From positions 99,889 through 163,888 of the forward strand of contig CAMLLU010000003.1 of NCBI GenBank assembly GCA_946480925.1: DNA of 64,000 nt, written 5' to 3'. This document shows, piece by piece, positions 7,832-15,214 of this stretch. Made by a program: the position numbers and the translations under genes. The notes below the pieces were generated by a model. That model was not told the origin of the DNA. It worked only from the letters and a program-made list of their open reading frames with translations, and ran no database searches. This stretch comes from an uncultured Rivibacter sp. (lineage in GTDB: Bacteria > Pseudomonadota > Gammaproteobacteria > Burkholderiales > Burkholderiaceae). Within the stretch, counting starts at the first letter, position 1. Each line of letters begins with the position of its first letter.

Positions 7832-9682
7832 ATGTCGCATCTCACCGACCGCGCCCGTGCCGAGGCGGCCGCTGCCAAGGGCCGCACTGAAGTCGATCAC
7901 GTGCCCGGGCAGATGTTCGAAGACGTGTTGCGGCAGGCAAAGCTGCAGCGCCGCGGTCTGCTCAAGGGCTCGTTCGGTGCTTCGATCGCCGCTGTGTTCA
8001 GCGGCAGTGCGCTGACGGCCTGCGGTGGTGGCGATGACGATCCCGCGCCTGCACCGGCCCCGGCCGTGAGCTACAAGGTCGAATTCGAGGGCGTGGCTGC
8101 GATGACGGGTGATACCGTTGTCGTGCCCGAAGGCTACACGGCCGAGGTGCTGTTCAGTGCTGGCGATGCGGTAGTGGCTGGAGCCACGGCCTACACCGGC
8201 ACCTTCCTCGACTCTGCAGGGACTGAGCAGATCGCTGGCGGCAACCACGACGGCATGGAGTTCTATGAGTTGCCTGGCGTGGACCCGAACAAAGGCGGCT
8301 TGCTGGCCATCAACCACGAGCTGCCCGACTATCAGATCCTGTTCACCGGCGGCACCTACGACGCGGCTACGGCCACGGCCGAGCAGAAGAAGATCGCGCT
8401 GTCGGCCGTCGGCGTGTCGGTGATCGAGGTGGCGGCCGACGCCAACGGCAAGTGGGCGGTGAAGGCCAACTCGACTTTCAACAAGCGCTACAGCGGCAAC
8501 ACTGTCTACAACGTCACCGGCCCGGCGGCTGCCACGGTGGGCGCCACCGTGGTGGGCACCCTCAACAACTGTTCGAGCGGCCGCACGCCGTGGGGTACCT
8601 ACCTCACCTGCGAAGAGACCACTGACAACTACATCGACCCGACGCAACCCGAAGTTGGGTACGGCTGGGTGGTCGAGATCGACCCGCAAGGCACGCTGAC
8701 AGGGCTGCCTGCCAAGCGCACGGCGCTGGGCCGCTTCGACCACGAGAACACCGGCTACATGCTCGACGCGAACGACAACGTCGCGATCTACATGGGTGAC
8801 GACGGTACCCCGGGCTGCATCTACAAGTTCGTGCCGAGCGGCAAATACAACGCCAGCGACCGTGCGGCGAACGCCAGCCTGCTGGATACCGGCACCCTGT
8901 ATGCAGCCAAGTTCAATGCCGACGGCACCGGCCAGTGGATCGCGCTGGTGCAGGGGCAGAACGGGCTCGTTGCCGGTGCGCAGGACCCGGGCAACTACAC
9001 GCAGAGCGTCACGCCGCCAACGCTGGTGACAGTCGACTTCAACACGCAAGCCGACGTGCTGATCAACACCAAGGCCGCCGCTCGCGTGGCCGGCGCCACG
9101 CTGATGGACCGCCCCGAGTGGATCAGCATCGACCCGGACAAGCGCATCTACGTGACGCTCACCAACAACGGCGGCCGCCAGGTCACTGATGCAGCCAACC
9201 CGCGTGTGACCAACTCACACGGCCACATCGTCCGTTGGACGGAAGACGGCAACACGCCCACCGCCACCACCTTCAAGTGGGAGATCTTCCTGCTGGGTGG
9301 TGATCCGCGGCTCACGGCGAGCAACCTGCGCGGAAACATCAACGGCGATACCTTCTCGAGCCCGGACGGCATCCGCGTGGACAGCCAGGGCCGCCTTTGG
9401 GTGCAGACCGACGCCGGCACCGGCACGTCGATCACCAACACCTTCGGCAACAACTCGATGTACTACGTCGATGCCGAAACCCGCGAGTCCACACGCTTCT
9501 TGGTAGGCCCCAACGGTTGCGAGATCACCGGCCTGACCTACACGCCGGACCTGAAGACCTTCTTCATCAACATCCAGCATCCGACCGGCACGTGGCCGTC
9601 CAGCGTGCAAGGCAACTCACTGCCTCCGCGCTCGTCGACCATCGTCGTGCGCCGCACCGACGGCAAGCCCGTCGGTGCCTGA
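7832..9682 (+). CDS. PhoX-family alkaline phosphatase, first copy (Tat lipoprotein)
   Basis: 616 aa, DUF839/PhoX family: exported phosphatase that releases phosphate from organic phosphoesters using Fe and Ca. A twin-arginine signal (LQRRGLLKGSFG, Arg40-Arg41) ends in a lipobox LTAC (Cys64), followed by an acidic and Pro/Ala linker (GGGDDDPAPAPAPA). This suggests a Tat-exported, lipid-anchored enzyme. The catalytic-core signature NNCSSGRTPWGTYLTCEE contains the Cys that ligands iron in characterised PhoX. Later motifs GRFDHEN, YMGDDG and MDRPEWISI are also family-typical. AAGGAG precedes the ATG by 9 bases. A paralogue follows in tandem. Confidence 0.88.
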   Translation: MSHLTDRARAEAAAAKGRTEVDHVPGQMFEDVLRQAKLQRRGLLKGSFGASIAAVFSGSALTACGGGDDDPAPAPAPAVSYKVEFEGVAAMTGDTVVVPEGYTAEVLFSAGDAVVAGATAYTGTFLDSAGTEQIAGGNHDGMEFYELPGVDPNKGGLLAINHELPDYQILFTGGTYDAATATAEQKKIALSAVGVSVIEVAADANGKWAVKANSTFNKRYSGNTVYNVTGPAAATVGATVVGTLNNCSSGRTPWGTYLTCEETTDNYIDPTQPEVGYGWVVEIDPQGTLTGLPAKRTALGRFDHENTGYMLDANDNVAIYMGDDGTPGCIYKFVPSGKYNASDRAANASLLDTGTLYAAKFNADGTGQWIALVQGQNGLVAGAQDPGNYTQSVTPPTLVTVDFNTQADVLINTKAAARVAGATLMDRPEWISIDPDKRIYVTLTNNGGRQVTDAANPRVTNSHGHIVRWTEDGNTPTATTFKWEIFLLGGDPRLTASNLRGNINGDTFSSPDGIRVDSQGRLWVQTDAGTGTSITNTFGNNSMYYVDAETRESTRFLVGPNGCEITGLTYTPDLKTFFINIQHPTGTWPSSVQGNSLPPRSSTIVVRRTDGKPVGA

Positions 9683-9705
9683 CAACAACCAAGGCGCGGA
9701 TACCA

Positions 9706-9763
9706 CGCGGGGTTCGCAGTCCCCGCGCACACAAAGGGGGCTGGCTGGTTGGCCAGCCCTTCC
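9706..9763 (+). terminator. Two tandem hairpins, probable terminator of phoX1
   Basis: First hairpin: CGCGGGG (9706-9712) pairs with CCCCGCG (9721-9727). Second: GGGCTGGC (9738-9745) pairs with GCCAGCCC (9752-9759), followed by the T-rich TTCCTGCTTTC. The second looks like a true terminator. Confidence 0.65.
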
Positions 9764-9792
9764 TGCTTTCGTATCAAGCGACGGCGCATGGG

Positions 9793-9821
9793 CAGTCATG
9801 GTTTTGTCATGAATGTTTCAC
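9793..9821 (+). promoter_or_regulatory. Candidate Pho box upstream of phoX2
   Basis: Three 7-mers at 11-bp spacing: CAGTCAT (9793-9799), TTGTCAT (9804-9810) and the weaker GTTTCAC (9815-9821). The first two match the CTGTCAT half-site at 6 of 7 positions with a 4-bp spacer. The site lies about 70-95 bases before the PhoX2 start, a suitable place to replace a -35 element. Confidence 0.7.
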
Positions 9822-9888
9822 GGCTCATTCACGCAGCCTGCCTAACCTCGCGCGGCTTTTCAACAACTCCGCAGTAGGACCACGATCC

Positions 9889-12087
9889 ATGAACAAGCGC
9901 GTCGAGCTCTCCCCCAGCGACATCGACCCCGATGACATCGATCTCAACAATTCCGGCAACACGACGTTCCAGTCGGTGCTGGAGGCGCGCATTGGCCGCC
10001 GTTCATTGCTGCGTGGTGCCGTCGGCAGTGCGGCAACCGCGGTTTTCGGCAGCATCAGCCTCGCGGCTTGTGGCGGCAGCGACGACGATGCTCCTGCGCC
10101 GACGCCTGCTCCTGCTCCCGCGCCGATCGAAAAGCTCGGCTTCACGGCGGTGCCCAAGAGCTTGGCCGACGCCATTGCCGTGCCGGCGGGCTACACCGCG
10201 ACGGTGCTGTACCGCTGCGGTGATCCGCTGGCATCGGGCGTGGCTGCCTACCAGAACGACGGCACGGACGGCAACTTTGAGCAGCGTGCCGGCGATTGCC
10301 ATGACGGCATCGAATACTTCGGTCTGAAGAGCGACGGCTCCGGCCCCGACGCCACCAACAGCGACCGCGGTCTGCTGGGCATGAACCATGAGTACCAGCA
10401 GAACCAGTGGCTGTTCCCGAACGGCCCGACGGCTGCCCCGCGCCCCGCAGCTGAAGTCGACAAGGAAGTCGCCGTGCACGGCGTCTCGGTCGTCGAAGTC
10501 CGTCGCAGCAGCAACGCCGTCACCTACGTGCAGGACTCCGCGTTCAACCGCCGCGTCACCGCCGCCACCGAGATCCTGTTGTCAGGCTCCGCGGCCGGCA
10601 ACGCGCTGATGAAGACCAAGTTCTCCACCGACGGCGCCAAGACCCGCGGCACGCAGAACAACTGCGGCACCGGCACCACCCCCTGGGGCACGCTGCTGAC
10701 CTGCGAAGAGAACTGGGCCGGCTACTTCAAGCGCGCCGCCGGGGACAACACCCTGCGTGACGCGAAGACGGTGTTCTCGCTCACGCGTTATGGCGTTGCC
10801 CAGAACACCAACGGCCGCTATGCCTGGGCTACCGCCGGCAGCGACGACATCTATGCGCGTTGGGATGCCGGCCTGACGGGCACCTCGACCGACGGCACCG
10901 ACGACTACCGCAACGTGGCCAACACCTTCGGCTACAACGTGGAGATCGACCCCTACGACAAGACTGCGACCGTCAAGAAGCGCACCGCCATGGGCCGCTT
11001 CGCGCACGAGGCGGCTGCCTACACCAAGGCGGTGGCAGGCAAGCCGCTGGCCTTCTACATGGGTGACGACTCCCGCGGCGAGTACATCTACAAGTTCGTG
11101 AGCGACGCCACCTGGAGCGCGGCCGACGCCACGCCGACCAACCGCATCGCCACCGGCGACAAGTACCTCGACGCCGGCAAGCTCTACGCCGCCAAGTTCA
11201 ACGCCGACGGCTCCGGCGAGTGGCTGCTGCTGGACATCAGCGTCGATGCCATCAAGAACTACGCGAGCTATGCCTTCGCCGACCAGGCCGACGTGCTGAT
11301 CAACGCCCGCGTGGCCGCTGACGCCGTGGGTGCTACCAAGATGGACCGCCCCGAGTGGAGCGCCGTCCACCCGACCACCAACGACATCTACTTCACGCTG
11401 ACCAACAACAGCAACCGCGTCCTCGCGGCAGCCAGTGGCAAGCAGGTGGTCGATGCGGCCAACCCGCGTGCCTACAACGACGCTGACGGCAAGGCGGAAA
11501 AGAGCAACGTCAACGGCCACATCATCCGCATTGCCGAGACCGGCAACGAGCAGGCGGCCACCACCTTCAAGTGGGACGTCTACCTGTTCGGCTCCGAAGC
11601 CGATGCCGACGCAACCATCAACCTGTCGGGCCTGACCGATGAGCAGGACTTCTCCAGCCCCGACGGCCTGCGCTTCACACCCAGCACCGGGCTGTGCTGG
11701 ATCGAGACCGATGACGGCGCGTACACCGACGTCACCAACTGCATGCTGCTGGCCAGCGTGGCCGGTGTGCAGGGCGACGGCGCCCAGCTCACGGTGAACA
11801 ACACGCTCGACACTGCCACCGCGAGCGTCGACACCTACATGGGCCGCAAGCCGACGACCGACACGCTCAAGCGCTTCCTCGTGGGGCCAGCCGGCGGCGA
11901 GGTCACCGGCATCTGCGGGACGCCGGACGGCAAGGCACTGTTCATCAACATCCAGCACCCCGGCGAAGAGACCACGTCGCCGTCGGCGACGACCTACCAG
12001 AGCCACTGGCCTGATGGCGGCACGGCACGTCCGCGTTCCGCAACCGTCGTGATCACCAAGAATGACGGCGGCCGCATCGGCACCTGA
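9889..12087 (+). CDS. PhoX-family alkaline phosphatase, second copy (Tat lipoprotein)
   Basis: 732 aa, about 115 residues longer than the first copy, with an extended middle region (residues ~240-340). Same design: twin-arginine signal (GRRSLLRG, Arg37-Arg38), lipobox LAAC (Cys61) and an acidic then Pro/Ala linker. Family motifs: NNCGTGTTPWGTLLTCEE, GRFAHEA, FYMGDDSRGEYIYKFV, TKMDRPEWSAV and DFSSPDGLRFT. Role inferred as scavenging of organic phosphate. Start chosen at the ATG preceded by AGGACC. A Pho-box-like site lies upstream and a strong terminator downstream, so it is probably its own transcription unit. Confidence 0.88.
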   Translation: MNKRVELSPSDIDPDDIDLNNSGNTTFQSVLEARIGRRSLLRGAVGSAATAVFGSISLAACGGSDDDAPAPTPAPAPAPIEKLGFTAVPKSLADAIAVPAGYTATVLYRCGDPLASGVAAYQNDGTDGNFEQRAGDCHDGIEYFGLKSDGSGPDATNSDRGLLGMNHEYQQNQWLFPNGPTAAPRPAAEVDKEVAVHGVSVVEVRRSSNAVTYVQDSAFNRRVTAATEILLSGSAAGNALMKTKFSTDGAKTRGTQNNCGTGTTPWGTLLTCEENWAGYFKRAAGDNTLRDAKTVFSLTRYGVAQNTNGRYAWATAGSDDIYARWDAGLTGTSTDGTDDYRNVANTFGYNVEIDPYDKTATVKKRTAMGRFAHEAAAYTKAVAGKPLAFYMGDDSRGEYIYKFVSDATWSAADATPTNRIATGDKYLDAGKLYAAKFNADGSGEWLLLDISVDAIKNYASYAFADQADVLINARVAADAVGATKMDRPEWSAVHPTTNDIYFTLTNNSNRVLAAASGKQVVDAANPRAYNDADGKAEKSNVNGHIIRIAETGNEQAATTFKWDVYLFGSEADADATINLSGLTDEQDFSSPDGLRFTPSTGLCWIETDDGAYTDVTNCMLLASVAGVQGDGAQLTVNNTLDTATASVDTYMGRKPTTDTLKRFLVGPAGGEVTGICGTPDGKALFINIQHPGEETTSPSATTYQSHWPDGGTARPRSATVVITKNDGGRIGT

Positions 12088-12142
12088 GACACAACAAAAA
12101 GATTGGTGATGCAGGCGGGGTGTGCAGACCTCGCTACCTTGC

Positions 12143-12167
12143 GGGTCGGCTCATGCCGACCCTTTTT
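12143..12167 (+). terminator. Rho-independent terminator after phoX2
   Basis: Perfect 8-bp stem GGGTCGGC / GCCGACCC with a TCAT loop, followed by TTTTTGCTT. Confidence 0.93.
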
Positions 12168-12188
12168 GCTTCTCAGGGCAGCTCGCGT

Positions 12189-12935
12189 TCAGCGTGCCGC
12201 GGGGTGGGTGCCGGCCGGGCGCTCGTCCATGTAGCCCCGGCCGTCCTTCACACCCTTGCGGCCCAGCGCTTCCCAGCGCGTGCGCTCGCCCACGAGGCGG
12301 GCGAGGAACTCCAGTTCTTCGTCGGTGTGGTTCAACGCCGCGGCAGGTGTGATGAGCCGGCCGCCCTTGGGCTCGACCTCACCCCAGAACGCCTGGTGGT
12401 AATCGGCCTGCGACAGCACGCTTTCACCGCGCGTTTCGAGCGCCACCGTGCCGTAGCAGTTGCAGAAATAGCTGCGTCCGTCGGGGCGCACTTCGGTGTA
12501 GACGCCAGTGCCACGGATGCCCGCCGTCAGTGAGGGGGTGCTCACCAGCCGCTGCCCGCCGCGGCCCCAGGCCGACACCACGCCGCCGGTGAGCAGGCGC
12601 AGCAGCGACACGAAATTGAGCGAGCGGCCGCGCTCCACGCGCAGCCGAGTGTTCTGCCTCAGGTGGAAGGCCGCTGCGCCGATCACGAACACGAGGCTGG
12701 AATCGGGGCCGGTCTCGACCGTGTCACCGCTCTGGATGCTGTCTTCGCGGCGCAGGCGCTGGCCATTGCCGAGCACGTCGCCGGTGAGCTGCACGATGTT
12801 GGACAGCCCCTGTGCGTGCACGGCCGCCACGCCACCCGCCGACACGAAAGCTGCTGCAGCCGCCAGCACATCACGGCGGCGGGTCCACAGCAGTTCCGGC
12901 TCGCGCCGGCCTTCGAGTCGGTGTACGTCCGTCAT
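12189..12935 (-). CDS. FecR-domain protein, exported
   Basis: 248 aa. The N-terminus has TRRRDVLAAAAAFVSAGG, a Tat-like or Sec signal ending near VHAQ. A FecR domain follows (LTGDVLGNGQRLRREDSIQ, then VETGPDSSLVFVIG and NTRLRVERG). The second half has a Cys-x-Cys (FCNCYG) and a C-terminal EELEFLARLVGERTRWE segment. FecR domains usually sense or bind at the periplasm beside ECF sigma factors, but no sigma factor or TonB receptor is nearby. The ATG (site GGAGAG) overlaps the stop of the membrane-protein gene as ATGA, so it is translationally coupled as the last gene of the thrB operon. Confidence 0.8.
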   Translation of the reverse strand: MTDVHRLEGRREPELLWTRRRDVLAAAAAFVSAGGVAAVHAQGLSNIVQLTGDVLGNGQRLRREDSIQSGDTVETGPDSSLVFVIGAAAFHLRQNTRLRVERGRSLNFVSLLRLLTGGVVSAWGRGGQRLVSTPSLTAGIRGTGVYTEVRPDGRSYFCNCYGTVALETRGESVLSQADYHQAFWGEVEPKGGRLITPAAALNHTDEELEFLARLVGERTRWEALGRKGVKDGRGYMDERPAGTHPAAR

Positions 12936-13864
12936 GCGCTCTCCTGCAGGCTGAAGCTGTCGACGAAAGTGAAGTACAGCGAGGCGTAGAACACGGTCGA
13001 GAACATCAGCGCAGCCGGCATCACGGCCAGCGGCACCAGCTGAGGCTGGCCGATGAGCGTGAACGTCATCGTCGTGAGCGCCCCGAAAGCCAGCACCACC
13101 AGGCTCCACGCCAGGCCATAGCCGACGAAGGCGCCGAAGTTGCGCCAGCACGCCACGATGCTGAAGAACAGCGACTTGGCCACCGGCACGCCACCCCAGT
13201 GGATGAGGGCCGGCGCATGCCAGAACAGCAGTGACAGGGGGACGAACAGCAACACGCGCAGCAGCAGGCTGAACTGCAGCTGCGGGTCTTCGATCAGCGC
13301 GCGGTCGGCCGTGCGCGGCTGGCTGGCCGGCGCTTGCGGCACGGCGGTGGGTGTAGCGGTCTGCGCTTCTTCACTGCCTTGCGTGTCGGTAGAAGCCTGC
13401 GGCGCCTGCGAGTCCTCGGCAGGTGCCGGCGCAGGCGATGGCACAGGTGCCGTGCCTTGTTGCGCTTCACGCCACATGGCGTCCTGCCAGCGTTCGAGCC
13501 GGTTGCCGTCGATGGCGCTGATCAACGCGACGGTCAGCACCACCGCCAGCGCATAGAGGCCACCGAGCTTGGCGAACTCGAGGCGCCGGGCACGGTCTGC
13601 CCGCAACGGCTCGACGAAGACGTCGGGCAACGGCGCGCGACCCTGCAGCGCCCGCTCGGTCGCGAGCATGAAGCCCAGCGTGACCACCGGCAGCGAAGCC
13701 AGCAGCAACAGCGCGCCGAGCCACGGCAGCACCAGCAGCAACAGCCCGCCGAACATGAACATCATGAACAGCCCGGTGAAGGCCAGCGGGTAGCGGAAGA
13801 ACACCCGGAAGCCGCTGCGTACCCACAGCACGCCTTCACGGAAGCCGGCATGTTTGAGCTTCAT
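12932..13864 (-). CDS. BPSS1780-type integral membrane protein
   Basis: 310 aa. Begins [19 protein letters not shown], typical of a Burkholderiales membrane family of unknown function. Hydrophobic segments at about 20-75 (two), 100-120, 210-235, 245-265 and 265-300. A hydrophilic Pro/Ala/Thr/Gln-rich loop (residues ~135-190) separates the two membrane halves. The start overlaps the thrB stop by ATGA, and its own stop overlaps the FecR-domain gene by ATGA, so all three are read as one coupled unit. No enzymatic motif is visible. Confidence 0.8.
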   Translation of the reverse strand: MKLKHAGFREGVLWVRSGFRVFFRYPLAFTGLFMMFMFGGLLLLVLPWLGALLLLASLPVVTLGFMLATERALQGRAPLPDVFVEPLRADRARRLEFAKLGGLYALAVVLTVALISAIDGNRLERWQDAMWREAQQGTAPVPSPAPAPAEDSQAPQASTDTQGSEEAQTATPTAVPQAPASQPRTADRALIEDPQLQFSLLLRVLLFVPLSLLFWHAPALIHWGGVPVAKSLFFSIVACWRNFGAFVGYGLAWSLVVLAFGALTTMTFTLIGQPQLVPLAVMPAALMFSTVFYASLYFTFVDSFSLQESA

Positions 13865-14823
13865 TCGGTGCGCAGGTAGTGCCACGGGGTGTTGACGCGT
13901 TCGCGCAGTACCCGCTCGAAGTGCGTGGGGTCGTGGGGCTTGAGCATCGAGGCTTCGCGCGGCAGGTGGAAGTCCCACAGTCGCGAGATCCAGAAGCGCA
14001 GGGCGCCTGCGCGCAGCAGAGCCGGCAGCAGGCGAAGCTCGTCGCCGCTCAGTCGGCGCACGCCGTCGTAGGCGGCCATGAAGGCATTGGCCCGTTCCTC
14101 GTCGAGCCGGCCGCTGTCGAGGTCGATGCACCAGTCGTTCAGACACACGGCAATGTCGAACAGGAAGGTGTCGCAGCCGGCGAAGTAGAAGTCGAAGAAG
14201 CCGGTGAGTTCGTGGCCTTCGAACATCACGTTGTCGCGGAACAGGTCGGCATGGATGGGGCCTCGTGGCAGTGCCTTGTAGGCCGCCGTGCCCGCCAGTG
14301 CCAGCTGGAAGGCCAGTTCAGCCTCGATGAGCTCGCGTTGTGCCACGTCGAGATAAGGCGCGACCACCGGCACCGTCTCCTGCCACCAGGCTAGGCCTCG
14401 CAGATTGGGTTGCTGGCGCGGGTAGTCGCGCCCGGCTTCATGCATGCGCGCCAACATGGCGCCCACCTGCTCGCAGTGCTCCACGGCTGGCGCGAGCTGG
14501 TGGCTGCCGCGCAGCTTGTCGACCACCGCCGCGGGTTTGCCTTTGAGCGTGAGCAGGATCTCGCCGGTGCCGTCGGCCTGGGGCTCGGGCACCTGGATGC
14601 CGTGCTGCGCCAGGTGCTTCATCAGGTGCAGGTAGAACGGCAGCTGCTCGTGCGTGAGCCGCTCGAACAGCGTGAGCACGTAGGCGCCGCGTTCGGTGGT
14701 GGCGAAGTAGTTGGTGTTCTCGATGCCCGAGGTGATGCCCTTGAAGTCGAGCAGTTGCCCGAGTTGCAGTGCTGTCATCAGCTCGGCGGCTTCGTCGAAG
14801 CCGACTTCGGTAAAGACCGCCAT
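13861..14823 (-). CDS. thrB: Homoserine kinase (choline-kinase fold, ThrB2 type)
   Basis: 320 aa. Phosphorylates L-homoserine in threonine synthesis. Belongs to the APH/choline-kinase fold form found in Pseudomonas and betaproteobacteria, not the GHMP form of E. coli. Motifs: N-terminal [17 protein letters not shown], Brenner-type catalytic loop HADLFRDN (191-198), and metal-binding Asp in GFFDFYFA (Asp211). Length is typical. First gene of the thrB-membrane protein-FecR operon; 12 bases separate it from the DUF2782 gene upstream on the same strand. Confidence 0.93.
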   Translation of the reverse strand: MAVFTEVGFDEAAELMTALQLGQLLDFKGITSGIENTNYFATTERGAYVLTLFERLTHEQLPFYLHLMKHLAQHGIQVPEPQADGTGEILLTLKGKPAAVVDKLRGSHQLAPAVEHCEQVGAMLARMHEAGRDYPRQQPNLRGLAWWQETVPVVAPYLDVAQRELIEAELAFQLALAGTAAYKALPRGPIHADLFRDNVMFEGHELTGFFDFYFAGCDTFLFDIAVCLNDWCIDLDSGRLDEERANAFMAAYDGVRRLSGDELRLLPALLRAGALRFWISRLWDFHLPREASMLKPHDPTHFERVLRERVNTPWHYLRTE

Positions 14824-14835
14824 GGTGCAGGCGGC

Positions 14836-15165
14836 CTAGAACGTGAGGATGTGCCAGACGCGCTGGCCGGCGACGCCACGGCTGCCGCTCTGGCTCAGGT
14901 CTCGCGAGCCTTCTGCGGGCAGCACCTCGTAGGGGACCGTGGTGCCGACCTTGGGCGTGACGGTGATGCGCCGCACCTCGCCGCGAATCTTCAGTTCTTC
15001 GACCCGTGAGCCCTCGTCTTCGAACTTGCTGCGCTGCACGGCAGGCTCGTTCGGCAGGGCCGTCGGCGTTTCGGCCGCAGGCTGCTGCGCATGGGCTGGT
15101 TGCAGGGCCGCCACTGCGGCCAGCACCAGGCCACCGATCGGAAGGGCGAGTGTGCGTGGGCTCAT
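14836..15165 (-). CDS. DUF2782 family exported protein
   Basis: 109 aa. Signal peptide (LALPIGGLVLAAVAALQPAHA) followed by a Gln/Pro/Glu linker and the small DUF2782 domain (VEELKIRGEVRRITVTPKVG, ending in QRVWHILTF). The function of the family is unknown. It commonly sits between polA and thrB in betaproteobacteria, as here, divergent from polA with 49 bases between starts and likely co-transcribed with thrB. Confidence 0.85.
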   Translation of the reverse strand: MSPRTLALPIGGLVLAAVAALQPAHAQQPAAETPTALPNEPAVQRSKFEDEGSRVEELKIRGEVRRITVTPKVGTTVPYEVLPAEGSRDLSQSGSRGVAGQRVWHILTF

Positions 15166-15214
15166 GAAACGATTGTAGGCGCGGGCCTACACCCTGGCGG
15201 GCACAATCCGGCGG

